Assembly (NCBI GenBank): GCA_950106755.1
Contig: OX467083.1
Coordinates: forward strand, 47,134,555-47,198,554
DNA: 64,000 nt
DNA from: Climacium dendroides
Taxonomy: Eukaryota; Streptophyta; Bryopsida; Hypnales; Climaciaceae
Reading direction: 5' to 3'
The notes beneath the pieces are model-generated. The model saw only the letters and a program-made list of their open reading frames with translations, was not told the origin of the DNA and did not search any database. Position numbers and translations under genes: made by a program. Of the stretch, positions 34,802-47,284 are shown in pieces (the stretch's first letter is position 1; each line of letters opens with the position of its first letter).

Positions 34802-37800
34802 ATGGCGACCGCTATGGACGTCACGCAGGATTTGGACTTGAAAGATGATATTCACTTGCACGCTCTCTGTGAGTTTACTTCTCCTCCTTTTCCTTTCCCG
34901 TTCTGTTTCATTTTTCCCTGTTACCCCTCTCGCTATCTTTTGTTGCACCTCAGTTCTGAATCCATGTGCATGTTAGGATGATTCTAAGGTGCTGCGACGT
35001 TGTCTTCTGAGAGTGGTCGTTGTTGCTTGTGGCAGTCTTTGACCGGCTGGTGGAGATGATTCCTGCCAACATCTATGTCGCCAAGGACAACCCTACAGAT
35101 CAATGGGTAAGTTCGGGTGCAGTAAAACGATGTCAGTTTAGGGCTAGAAAGAATTTGAATTTTACAGAGGTAAAATTAGGGTTTATGTTCTTATTTTGTT
35201 TGAGTTTTGGTTGATGATCGGGATTTTTTGCTGAATTCGAATTGGTGGTGGGGTTAGGTACATGGCTTGAGCAAGAAAGCACGGGCTGAATCCAAGAGGA
35301 AGACGAAATTGAATTTGAAGAAAGCCAAACGAGCTCGAGTAAGTGTGTCTTTCTCTTCGATTGTGCCGATGAGGTATCGTACGTCTTGCTAGTGTTTTCT
35401 GCTGTGCTGATTGAATGTTTCCAGAGAGACTTTCTGAGGCGAGTGAAGGTTCTGTAATCAACGCTGGAAGTGGCAGTTGTAAGCTAACCACTCCTAAGAG
35501 CCACACTGTAAGCGATGAGCATAGTTGCTTGTCTCTGGAACTGCAAATCGAAGAGGATTCTAACGCACCATACAATGCATTATTGGGATACCCTATGCAA
35601 GAGTTGTAAGGTTTCAAAGTTTTATTAGTAGATCACTTTAATTTCAACACGAGGTCTAATGTTGAGGTGCATTTTGAAAACCAATGTGCAAAATTTTGGG
35701 GTGTCGCAACTAGAAAGTAGAAACCTTTACGTTACATGAATTTTGTTTACTTTCAATGAAGCATCTCTGGATATTGAGAATAATCGTCATTTGTAATAGC
35801 TGGATCCAGAGAGCGCTAGAACTACTTTGGAGGTTATTCAGCAACAAGACAAGACGAAGAACATTCCATCCGAAGCTGCAGGTTTGCATTACAGTTTGGT
35901 TGGATTACTGATGTGTGTTATAATCTTTCCATGTGCTTAATGGAAACCGCTTGTGGATCAATCCTTGGCAAAGCTTGTAATGTGAACTGTTGTGGCAGGT
36001 GTTGAAGCGGAGAAACCTAGGACAGTAACATACGAAGAGTTGCGCGACAGGTTGCACAAGAGACTCGAAATGCTTCGTGCCAAGCGACACGCTGATCAAG
36101 CTGCTAGCACTGCCAAAGTTGCCAAAGAGTGGCAAAACCAAAAGAAGAACGATTCTTTGAAGAGGAATCGGAAAAGCAAAGCTGTTGATCCAGAAGCTGG
36201 AGATGGCGACGTTGCAGGACCGTCAGCTAAGCGACCTAAGCTTGAGGCCAAAGAAGTAATGGGCTCTTCAATCTATTTGTTATTTCTAGGCTGGTGTGTA
36301 ACGTTTTCCAGTTTCATTCGACCCATGGGTATATGGTGCCCCTTTTTGAAATGACGACATTCTTCCCATTTTGAAATTTTGCTATTGATGTGCGATGATT
36401 GAGCTGTGTAATTCAAGTTCCATGCTGTCATCGTGTTTATCAGCAAAATTTTCTGAGACTTCTCGCTTGGGTTATACTGAATCTCGTGGAACTGGGATGT
36501 GATGCAGTCGCCTGCTGATGTTGAAGAAGAGTTGGAATTCAGTCGAGTCAAGATGGGCATCGGAGCTTCTCCTGGACAGATTAAGAAGAAGAAACCATCG
36601 AAAGAAAAACTTCTTGCCCAGGTTCTCACTTTTTTGGTTAAAGTTGTCGTGCAACAAATTGACCAGTATATTAATGCGACAGTGTAATTGAAATTATGAT
36701 TAAGCTAGTGCATATTTATTACGGGATTTTGATATTGGGAACTACGTCACAGGCGCTTTTAATGTAAGCGCTATATATTCTAACATTGTTCTTTGACTTC
36801 TGTAGGCAACAGCTTTGCAAAATGACATGCATGATCCAGAGAAGGGACAGGTAGTAAACTTCTTGTTTTATTCTTTCTGTATCTGTTTCTGTAAAATAGC
36901 TTTCTCTGTATAGTTCTATGAACAATCTCATGCATCTTTGTTAACTTTTTTTTGTGTGAATCTTTCTCTGAATGTTGTGGAATTGTTCAGGAGGTTGCAT
37001 CAAAGCATGCATGGAGTGCTGCCGTCAGCAGAGCTGCTGGCGAGAAGGTGATTCTTAGAGCAGTGAAATACTGTTGGATTTTTTAAATTTTCTTGTGTGT
37101 GTGTGTAACGTGCTGAGAAGTATTGACCAGCAGCTGACTTTTCTATTGATTTGTGCAGGTCCTAGATAACCCAAAGCTTTTGAAGAAGAGCATCAAGAGA
37201 GATGAAGGATTGAGAAATAAGAGTAGCAAGAAATGGTAGGTTTTGATTGTTTTTATTGCATTGTTGCTGCAGTTTCATGTCTATTTCTTGTGTTCTTAGT
37301 TTCATCTGTTCCTCGATGTGGCAGGCAAGAAAGAAAAGAGATGGAGAAGAAAGGGCAACAAGCGAAGCAGCAGACTCGTAAGGATCATATACAGCAGCGA
37401 GCAACTGAGAAGAAGGAGCGATCCATTGCTAAGGTCAGTGAGTTTGGTCTTTTACACCTCGTCCTGTAAGTTTGGCAACTGCAGTTGTAGTGTACTGGTG
37501 TGAACTCGAACTTTCTCCAAACCAAGCGAAAGAGAGAAGACCGGTTGTGTGGGGAGAATTTTGATTGTTGAACCAAGCTAAAATAAGAGTCTACTTTGGA
37601 AGCTAATGCTCAATTACAGTGACTTTTTAAACATTGATTTCCATTGTTCAAAAGTGTGGGGTGCGATTTCCTCTTTGTATTGCTACAATTTGTTACTTTC
37701 TCGTAGATAAGGAAGCAGTCAATTTCTGCAGATATGGAAGCAGTCACTTTGGTGCGTCGGGGTTAATTTGGCCTCTGACTTTGAATGCTGTTTGGTACTT

Positions 37801-37873
37801 TGTGGTGCAGAGGGAAAAGAAGCTGGCAAGGCCTGGGTTTGAAGGCCGAAAGCAGGGCTTTATCAACAAATGA
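34802..37873 (+). CDS. SURF6: SURF6 / RRP14 family nucleolar ribosome biogenesis protein
   Basis: Eleven exons with GT-AG introns maintain frame for 340 residues: 34802-34868, 35036-35106, 35258-35338, 35800-35881, 35999-36255, 36508-36621, 36806-36850, 36991-37047, 37159-37235, 37325-37433, 37811-37873. The N-terminus has the conserved HALFFDRLVEMIPANIYV segment (about residues 21-38). The middle is basic (KKARAESKRK, RLHKRLEMLRAKR). The C-terminal SURF6 domain (about 187-340) contains LEFSRVKMG, LKKSIKRDEG, SKKWQERKEMEKK and ends RPGFEGRKQGFINK, all family hallmarks. Family knowledge: SURF6/Rrp14 is a nucleolar RNA-binding protein needed for pre-rRNA processing and 60S (also 40S) maturation. 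The length is normal for the family and no lesion is seen. The start is the first ATG in frame with the conserved N-terminal segment. Confidence 0.92.
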
Positions 37874-40800
37874 GATTAGATTGTAGAGTTTGTCGCCTAG
37901 ATCAACTGATTTTAAATACAAATCACGAGTGATATCGCTCATGAATCCCAGGTCAACACAACCGCAATCCTCTCTGGCTCTTGGGCCAGCTCAACATCTA
38001 AGATTCTGGCATACCTATTGGGGTTCTACTTTCACAGGAACAATCCATGCCTGCACAGATCAATTAGTATATTTAAACGCAATGGCAGGTTGAGTCCAAA
38101 TGACTTGCAGCTGATGCGAGGACTTGATACTTGCCGATTCGATCATCAGGGTGGTTGACAAAAAGAGCAGCACTTTAGGCTTTATATGTACCATAGGACA
38201 ATTTTGTATTTGAGTTCCGATTGAGGTGATCACAATTGTTGTACTTCTTTAGGGCCCGAACCCTTTCCTGAATTTTTGCATCTTTTTGCATCTTTTTTCA
38301 AAAATATATTATATACCTCAATTTTATGAAACTCATCATACAAAAAGTGTTTTGAAGAAAGTCAAGCATTGGTTTGGATGAATTGGATGAATGATAAATT
38401 TTATGGTAAATAGCCCTTTGGAACTTCTTTGTTCATTGTCCAAATTTTGGATGGAGTGCTAAGGGGATAAGGTTAGTGGAATGTTGTACTAGTGCATCTT
38501 TAGCTTGCCAAAGAAAGTATTCTCTTTGTTTTTGAATAATACCAACATTTCCTTTGTGTTTTATGAAGAAAACATTGGTATTATTGAATAACAGATGAAG
38601 TATTTCTTAGCCCTTCATTTTCCTTTATTTCTTGTAATTTTTGTGGAAGATGTAATTATTGTAGATAATGAATTGATGGTGAACCATTGATACTGCAGAC
38701 AATTGCAACAATAAGGTAAATGTACCCATTGTCAACCATGACCCATACCGAACTTGTAGGGGCATTGTTTCCAGCTAAGGCTGGATCAGATTTCTAATTA
38801 AAGCTTGGAATGTGTTTTTATCTATTTTTCCAAGGTTGGGATTAATAAGATCATGTCACATGTCTCAAAGTAGTGAACAACAAAGTAGAAATTAGTGAGT
38901 GGAAAAGTAATTCTTGAATGATTAGAATTGAATGATTCTAAACAATGGTTATAGGCTCCAAACATTGTTTAGCTCCCAATATACATCGTAATTAGAATTT
39001 TAACATTAAAATTACGAAAAATTTACAACCCCTATATTTCCTATCTTTCTACATGGAAAGAAATTTGTAATGCCTTAGATTGTTGATGATCTATTGCAAA
39101 ATCCTTTAAGTGATTGGGTGTGGGTACATTTTCTTTAGTTTGTCCATTGTGTGCTAGGCATCTTATTCTAGTGTGTAATGTTTGTGCATTAGAAGCAACA
39201 AATTATTGAATTTCAACAAGGTCTAAGATATTGTTAACTTATTGAAATATATTGTATTCAAGTTTCAAAGTGAGATATTAGAAAGATATTTAATGGTATT
39301 TAATAAGATATTGACCCGGAAACTTTGAAAATTTCTAATTTTTTGCATCACTTTGCACATGGGTAGTTCATCCTTCAAAAACATTCTAGAAAAATGGATG
39401 TTTCTCATTGTCTTTGCAATTTAATGATTTGATTCGAAATTTATTTGAAAATTTATGAAAAGAATTTCAAGAAATGAAACCTCAAACAAGGAAAGTTTTC
39501 CTTGTCTACCTTGCCTGTTTTGAAAATAAATTCATTGACTTGGACTTAGCTTTGTAACCATTGATCCAAGTTCTATGAAATATATTTTGAATTATAGACA
39601 ATCCTTGTGTCCATCTATTGTCAAGTTGTTTTACAAAGAAAATAGTATGTGTATATAGAGAGAGATTAATATTAAGAGTATATATGCTTTTTAATCACAT
39701 ATATACCAATTTTTTTTTAAATTAAAAAAATGGCTAAAAGATCTTTTGCATTTAACAATTGTAGCTTGGCATGTTATTTCTCTTGACAAGGCAAAAGATG
39801 TTACAATAAAGGATGTTATTTTTCATAAAGAGTCCATGCTTTCACATAGCTTCAATATTAGATGGTTGAATCTTGGTCACCCGTGTTCAACCTAAGGTTT
39901 AAAAGAACACTAAGGTAGTTTCTTGTAAAACTGCCCCACTTCTTCAAATCACCCCTATTATTAGCTAGAGAATTGAGATGAGGTGATCTTTAAATGGACC
40001 ACTTTAGCCATTGAATGGATCAAAGAAAAATTCATTTTCTATTGCAAGCTAACCATTGTCTTTGATTTCCTCACATCTCTTTTAGAAGTTGCAAGTGGAC
40101 AAATTTTGGGTCACAAAGAGGTGCCTATGCCCCCAAATCTTTGAAACTTTATAAGTAATTCAAAAATACTTGGAAAAATACAAAACCACTTGTGTTAAGT
40201 CCACATTTATTTTCCTTTCTCTAAAAAACGGTGTAAATTTATTTTTTTCCACACAAACCTATGAAAAAAGCGAACTAGCCCTTAAATGGTCATTTGAGAG
40301 CATACTACCTTATAACACCAAACTTATAACACCAAAGTAGCCCCATGTCATGGACAATCCCTCTCATCATGCAACGAGAGACTTCCATCTGTCTTGAAGT
40401 GAAAGGGGCTCCCTTGAATGGCGTAAGGTATTTTTGTAGAAGTTCTGTACAAGAAATGAAAAGCTAGTAATTAAAACAGGATGATGAATGTCTGTGTGAC
40501 TGGTGTGTGTACCGAGTATGTACATTTGCAGACTGATTTTTTATGCCAATATAACTGCGTTTTGTGCAGGTCCGCTGACTATCTCCAGAACCTGCTGTTC
40601 TCCAAAATCATGCCCTGGTGGAATACCTGAAATGGTAATGATTATGTTTGTGATACCTGAAATGTCAAGAATTAAGTTATTGCTTTAGCAGACAGGGAGA
40701 AGCCTATGACACTCTCAAGTAAACCTGCCTATGACATGTAAACTATCCATGACAGGCACCTGGGGAACTATTCATTAGCCTGCTTTTGTATCAACTCATG

Positions 40801-41946
40801 AGAGACTTTTTCTAATAAAATGGGGTTAGGATTAAGGTGATAAAACAGTCCATTGCGGTCAAATGACCCATTGCAGTCGCCTAGGAAATGACACATTGTA
40901 GTTTTTTTTTTTCAGTATGTGAAATGTGGGTCACAATGCATGTCTTACATGACAACAATGGAGTGTACACTGACCTCATTAGGAACTTCTGATTTTTCAG
41001 TGTAAAGTTCATTGTAAAATCTGACTTTTTTGGCCTTCCATAATAGAAAATATTTTGACTGCATTAGGTAGTGAGAGAGCATTACAGATTCAGATTTTGT
41101 TGGTTTTAAGGTAGTCTACAGACTCTTTTGGACTGAATACTTCAGAAATTCCTAGATAATTCATACTTTGTCAAAGAAATTTAATTTGAATTGCTCTTGT
41201 TGTTTCTCACACTTGTACTAATGTGAAAAAAAATTGAAAAAATTTCAGCAACAAGATGATGTCAAACTCCTCATTCTGACCACAACTAGCTGGTTTACCT
41301 TACACCTTACTAGTGTAAACTTGTCATAAAAGTTATTTTTTAAATTCCTTTGTGTCATGGTTATGTTAGGAAGTCTTGCTGCCATGTTAGAAAATGTTGT
41401 GACTGCTGTAGGTGGTAAGATGACCGTTATAAAAATACTTTTTGTTGATTTGGGGTAGTCTAAAGATTCTTTTGGACCAATTGGGCAATACACTTCAAAT
41501 ATTCATAATAAATTCATATTTTGTTCAAAAAATCAAATTTCAATTGCTTCTTTCATTTTTCAAATTTGTTTTTGTGTGAAAAAAAATGAATTTCTTTGCT
41601 AATGGCGACAAAACAAACCACTCATTTTGCCTATCATAGGCGAGTTTACCTTACTATTCCCTCAAAAACACAAGCCACCCTCTAATGTCAAAATCCAAGG
41701 ATCTTAAATTAATGAAAAAATTAATCATTTTGCATACATGTTTTGAACACAATATGAATAAATTATAAATTTCCAAAGTCATGAAAACAAGCTCATCTAA
41801 AATTGACCCTAGGCTCTTGTGTTAAGAGGACTTACATTTTAGGAAAGAATTTACTAGTTTGTAAACAAGATACTACTAGGGCCAATTACCTTGGGTCTTT
41901 AAACTTTCTTGAGCCTCCTAAAGTTTTATAGTCTAGAATGCCAAGT
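37874..41946. other. Intergenic DNA downstream of SURF6
   Basis: The first few hundred bases are the probable SURF6 3' UTR. The rest is AT-rich. A short match to family C (TTAAATGGTCATTTGAGAGC near 40285) is the only repeat I can name. Open frames (for example 40503-40688 and 41245-41493) show no domain. Confidence 0.5.
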
Positions 41947-42110
41947 TCAATGCATGGTTGTCATACTGGACAAGTTACTATTCATTTCTTGTCTTGTAAG
42001 ACAAGTTACTATTCATCAAATGTACCTCTCAAGTACATTTGATGAATAGTAACTCGTCCTACAGGATGAAAAATGAATAGGAACTTGTTCAGTATGACAA
42101 CCATTGAACT
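41947..42110. mobile_element. Compact hairpin MITE
   Basis: Nearly the whole element is self-complementary. The outer arms (ATGGTTGTCATACTGGACAAG at the left, with its complement ending near 42104) enclose an inner stem of 25 bases, 42001-42025 with 42033-42057, that has one mismatch and a 7-base loop. The motif ACTATTCATCAAATGTAC lies in the inner stem, and its left part is repeated in the outer arm. No coding capacity. It could be processed as a long hairpin RNA if transcribed. Confidence 0.75.
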
Positions 42111-42409
42111 TCAATGTCAATTGTCTCATTAGATGATAAAAAAAGAATTACAACCCAAGGATAGTTTTAGAGTTCTTTTCATTCTAAGTAAACCTTGAGA
42201 TCAACCAAAACAAATAGATCTACACTTTCGTGATTGTAGAAGACAACTAGGGATTATATACAACAATACTCTTGTTTTTCTCTATCTAAATTTTTGTCTA
42301 GTACATATCTTCAATGAAGTCTTATGATCTACATGTGACAAGCAACCATTCTTCTTTGGTTTAATCTTTGGTTTAATTTTTATTAAGGTAAAAAACACTC
42401 AAAATTGTT

Positions 42410-42645
42410 AGTGTATCCATCCCTAGCAATAGACTATTATTGAAAGTGCAATTCAACCATTCCCATATTTAATTGCACTTGATTGATTGTTGATTTTCTA
42501 AGTTTTGGTATTATGACCAAGCTATGTGACGGTTTCAATGGCTTAGAGAGTTCTCCTTTGAAAACTCATAATAATCACATGTCATATCCAAGAATTCTAA
42601 CTGCTTTTCTGAAAAATCAACAATTTTCAATTGATATCTGACTTC
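42410..42645 (+). repeat. Dispersed repeat family B, copy 3
   Basis: Same orientation as the intronic copy at 25345-25575, with shared ATTATGACCAAGCTATGTG and CATGTCATATCCAA. The copies are diverged, so the family is old. Confidence 0.7.
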
Positions 42646-43625
42646 ACCACCAGATCAATTCATCCAAGATCATCAAAATTGTCCATCTCGTAAAGTACGC
42701 TAGGTCACTCAACTCAAAAGCTTGGTTGTGGAAAACACACATCCTTTGCTCGTTCCAATGCGCAACCATAATATATTCCACAGCAAAGGCTTCAAATTTG
42801 AATGAATTACCTGGTACCTAATTCCTCGTGGTGCAGGCCTCCAGGGGAAATCTGCCTAATTAGGGGGAAGAGATGGATTATGAACCAACCAGAGCTCAAA
42901 ATTGGCAGTATGAGGGACTGGCAAATGAAGCCGATTGCTAACCACTCAAATCCCCATTTTGGAAACTATGAACCAAATGAATAATTTTTCAGAAGATCTC
43001 AACTGGGTTACCGGACTTACCCATGCCATAAACCTGCAGCGCGTTCCCCAATTCAGGAGGGATGAGGTTTTGATTGAGATTAATCCGGACCTCAATCTGC
43101 ACATGCCCCAATCGCCAAGTCGGAGAACTTGTGAGAAAATAGTTTTTGGATTCTTTCCAGTTTACTTGAACAACACAAGTCGAAAGTCAATCCAATTCCA
43201 ATCAGCATTTTACTACTAACACTACTTTTGCAACATACATAGTGATAATTAAAGCCTGGACTTAGAAGTAGATATTATCGAAGGCATTCAAGCAATTAGC
43301 AATTAAGTGTAACTATCAAATTTCAATCAAGCGTACGTAAATTTGGACGTACTCTCTTGACGTAGCACTAATTTCACCACAATCTTGAAAACAGCAACAT
43401 AGGGTACGGCGCATGCCACGTAACCCTCAAATGAAAAAAAACTAAATTAAATCAAAACTGAGCAAAAATGGAGCAAAAATGGGATGGGAAAGATCGATAA
43501 ACATACCTCCTCGTTGGGTAGTTCGTCCGCTTGCGCTAGCGCTTGCAGCTGTTGTGGATGCTCCCTCCAGTCATCAAAAACCTCCTGCAGTTGACATCGG
43601 TGGTGATAAGCATGATTAGCAGGGC

Positions 43626-43651
43626 TATATATATATATATATATATATATG
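43626..43651. repeat. (AT)n microsatellite
   Basis: About 13 uninterrupted AT units occur within a probable intron of paralogous segment 1. Segment 2 lacks the tract at the matching position. Confidence 0.9.
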
Positions 43652-43766
43652 TGATTAACTGCTTAAACTCATATCAACACATGACGCGAGACGCGGGTAC
43701 AGGTTTTGGAAGTTGCAATAATCCAAACAAAATTTAATGTAAAGATTCTCTCAATACTGACTTCAT

Positions 43767-43814
43767 GTGAGACGGCATATTGGCTGGCATGTGAGACGGC
43801 ATTTTGGCTGGCAT
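43767..43814. repeat. 24-bp in-frame tandem duplication
   Basis: Two copies of GTGAGACGGCATWTTGGCTG plus GCAT lie head to tail. On the minus strand they keep frame and encode a repeated AVSHASQ-like peptide in the candidate exon of segment 1. Confidence 0.85.
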
Positions 43815-44507
43815 TACGTCCCGCATTGCTGTCGGAGCTTGACATGATCAATAGCTTGATATCAGCGATCCACCGGGAAGCTGTCTCAATAGGTTCCAAG
43901 TCCGGGTTCCAAATTCACAAAGCTCTCAATTGGGCTCCAGCGAGGTTATGGAACTCAGAAGTTGGATAGATAGCTTGGCAATACGTTAACACAGATGGAA
44001 ACAATTTACTTGCACACAAGGCTCTCCACTCAGTCGCATGTCATAGTTGCAACTCTGAACGTTGGATCTCCATATAAATAGGTAGACTCGATTGCGTGCT
44101 CGCTTGAAGGTATGCAACGATGTGGTCTTCACTGGACTGGCAGACAATATTTGTCTGGGACTTCCTTAGTCGCCAAGCTGCAGCACTAACAGCAATAGTT
44201 TACATAATATATATGATACATTTGTCTGCCGTTCTAGTACTTCCTGCCACGACTTTTAGCTTAGATTGCGTGCCGGCTTAGAACTGAGCTAGTTGCGATC
44301 ATCTCTCCAGTTTATGAATCCACCGTAAAGAAAATATATAATAGAAATGGTCAATCCCGTTCGATCCGTAGCCAATGCAGGAGCTTAAAAGTCAATTGAT
44401 TTCAACTGAGTGGAGTCCTGCACAGGTTTTCTCCTTGATGTCAGTCTACTTGTCTGCGCGCAGCGAGAAGTTCATTACGTGTGTGAAGCAACTCCTTATG
44501 TTTTAGC

Positions 44508-44547
44508 CATGGAAGCTCCGACATCTTCATGGAAGCTCCGACATCTT
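44508..44547. repeat. 20-bp tandem duplication
   Basis: CATGGAAGCTCCGACATCTT is present twice in perfect tandem. The single-copy equivalent in segment 2 is near 48563-48580, so the duplication arose in segment 1 after the two segments diverged. Confidence 0.9.
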
Positions 44548-45080
44548 CCCCGCAGTTTCCAATCATAGACTGACAGAAGCTATCTATGCAATTGCGGATC
44601 ACGCTAGTTCTCAACGCAGTTTTCTGCAAATCTATGCATGTCTGACTTTGTCAAACTTCAATTGGAGTAAGGTAATTTCAATTACATTAACAAGTTTTAA
44701 GAATTCTGATTGCCAAAAAGGAGATGCACATGCAGGCTGATATTTCCTTTGAAAATAAGAATAGGTACTTGTATTAGTTTCGTGCGTGCATGCATGCAAC
44801 TGTGCAGAACTCCAATTCGTCATTAAAACTGGAACTTGCTGATCTAATTGGAATTCCCTTGTGTGTATGTTTGTGAAGGTACGTTGCGGCTCAAGTTTCA
44901 AACTGTTATAGTAACAGAGTCCAGCTAGCGAGTGCCGTGTCCGCACATGCATGGGCGGATTATTTCGTTCTTTCAGGTTGCCAGAAAGGGACCGCCGACA
45001 GCACTAGCTTAACCTGGAATTTCTCACTTTCGCAGGAAGGAACTGGCATAGAAAGATGTGAATTTTATTTTTCTAGCTAT

Positions 45081-46639
45081 TTTTAAGATAGAAACCAGAG
45101 GAAGCATTTTCATCTAAAAAATTTGAATGGAATATTGTATAATGTCGATGGATTGACATCTACTCAGTAAGATCATGATTGTCCAGTAAGATCGGAAATA
45201 AAAACATACTTCCTACAGCGATGCATCCATCCCAAGTCTGCAATAATTCTCCGCTGAATAGGAGACTCTCGAGATTTTCTATCGCAAGAGTTTGAGTGAA
45301 GTAGCAATAAAGCGATGAATCGCTCAGGAAACAATTTGCAATGATTTTCGATGCACGAAACACTTGTACTGTTTTGGGGTTCTGGCATCACACATTGCAC
45401 GCTAAACCCAAATTGAGAATAAGTTTTGGGATTTTTACTTATTACACTTGAAATTCATATTGGAGGTGTGCTGTACATTGATGGGGAATTTCATTAAAAT
45501 GGCAATATTCAATGTGTCATTTTCACAGTGTGCTATTCCCATAGTTCAGACTGGGCGGTCTGAAATCTATTTGTATATTAGATTTCAGACTGTTTAGTCT
45601 GAACTGCGGAATGTCAAAGTCACAAAATATTCGCTATTTCAATGAAATTCCTCATATTGTCATTTTCAACTATTCTTTTAATAAACTTCATAAAAAAAGT
45701 AGATGTAGTAAACAATTGAGATATGTTTGTATAATATATTAAATGTTTAAAATTTGTTAGAATGAAAATCCAACTGCATTTGTTGAAATTCACACACTCT
45801 AATTACACACATATGATGTATCTATAGGCTTTATAGACCTCAAAGAATAAATTGGATTGTCACTTTGTGGCGGCCCAACTAAAGGTTGCCTTTTTTCTCT
45901 AATGTCATTCAAATACGCAACTATAAAAAATTAATTCATTAATATTTTGCATTAGAATGCTTTTTAATTAAAAATTGAAATCTAACACAATACATGAGGC
46001 AATCACATGGCACATGATTTAAAAATAGTAATAATTTTTTTCAACTGAATAAATAAATGTTTTTTAATTTCCACTTTTTGCTATATTTGTACATTTATTT
46101 AGTAGAGAAATGGCCTTCTAGAGAATTCAAATTTTTTCTATGCTATATAATTGTAAGGTATCTAAGTAGGATGACAAATGATCCTACAATCAATAAATAG
46201 TATGTCACCAACTTCGTCTCACATGTTGAGATGATTTCAAACAACTTCTGCATTTGGAGCATGTTCTCTAACAATTTCCATAATCTCATGTTCACCAAAA
46301 ATATTGTCAGGACGAACGCCAGAAACAATGACAATGTCTTTGTTTGAAGTTGATCAGGATAGGTCTGCACATGAACATACAACATTACAAGTACAACACT
46401 TCAAAATATTAATAGAATATATTTTTTAAATATCTAATTTTGAATTTTTTTAAAATTAAAATATTCAATAGTTAATGAATAATATCTTGATTGGACACAA
46501 ATGGATATTTTGGGACCCATCTTCCTAAGTCTATTACTAATTACTTAATCCAAAACTTTTATTATAAGATAGTTGTTCAACTTATGTATTGGACTATCAG
46601 ACAATTTCAAAAGCCATTTTTCTTAATGTGTGTAGAGAG
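45081..46639. other. AT-rich spacer between the paralogous segments
   Basis: Apart from the foldback element at 45481-45655, I see no gene or named repeat. Confidence 0.5.
45481..45655. mobile_element. Nested-hairpin foldback element
   Basis: Outer arms ATGGGGAATTTCATT (45481) and AATGAAATTCCTCAT (ending about 45655) are inverted complements. An inner stem pairs TTCAGACTGGGCGGTCTGAA-containing sequence (about 45545-45570) with TTTCAGACTGTTTAGTCTGAA-containing sequence (about 45582-45605). Each inner arm is itself a small palindrome (CAGAC/GTCTG). The element is non-coding. Confidence 0.65.
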
Positions 46640-47190
46640 ATGAGAAGATCCCTTTTTACAAGTGGGGTGGTAAGAGGTAAAACAATTCATATGGGATTTG
46701 TAAACTAAGATTAGTAAGAGCTCAATTACTCATAGTCAAGTCAAAAGTAGAAATTGTGTTTGAAATAAAATTTTAAATCTCATTGAAGCACAAAAAAATA
46801 AATTTTTCAAAAAACTTTAAACTAAGTTTATGTGTAAAATCAATCTAAATTTCATATCCAAAAATTTGTTTGAGATTTGAGTCTCTAATCAAAAGTTATG
46901 AATAAAGTTCAAAGAGGGACTAGAAGGAACATTTTTTTTGACATTTTCAAATATCCTCTCTAAATTTTGTCCATAATTTTTTTTAAAGACTCAAGATTGC
47001 AAAATGATGAAAGCTAACAATTTGATCTTCCAACTTTTCTTAATTTAAATTTTTTTTGAAAAAAAATATTTTACTATGACAAAATGAGATTTGAAATTCT
47101 ACTTTGAATGCCATTTGCACGTTTTCACAATGAGAAATTAAGCTCTCATCTTCAAATTATCCCCTACCCTTTAGAGATATATGACAAACA
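46640..47190. repeat. Foldback family A, copy 3
   Basis: The two halves are diverged inverted repeats. The left half has GAGCTCAATTACTCATAGTCAA and AATCAAAAGTTATG. The right half has AAAATGAGATTTGAAATTCTAC and a TTAAGCTCTCATC terminus. It sits just beyond the downstream end of paralogous segment 2 and may have truncated it. Confidence 0.65.
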
Positions 47191-47284
47191 ATGGATTTGA
47201 TTGTAAAAACACACTATCCACCCTCATCAAAAGTAATTAATAGAGTAATTCCTTCATTTTGCCATCAAGAAAATTCTTCAGAGC

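Larger units (their letters stand above)
42780..45080 (-). other. Paralogous segment 1: possible gene or pseudogene of unknown family
   Basis: This block is richer in GC than its surroundings and aligns, on the minus strand, with 47285-48990. Candidate exons: one ending at a GTCAGT donor near 43763 (residues ending AVSHE), one at 43508-43584 (CTGCAG acceptor, EVFDDWREHPQQ, donor GTATGT), and one from a GCATGTGCAG acceptor near 43101 to 43021 (IEVRINLNQNLIPPELGNAL, donor GTAAGT). Phases are compatible (0, 0, then out at 1). Further upstream, a start-like MKMSELPWLKHKELL frame ends after 29 residues. I find no complete reading frame and recognise no family. It may be a decayed tandem duplicate or a rapidly evolving gene. 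Confidence 0.4.
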
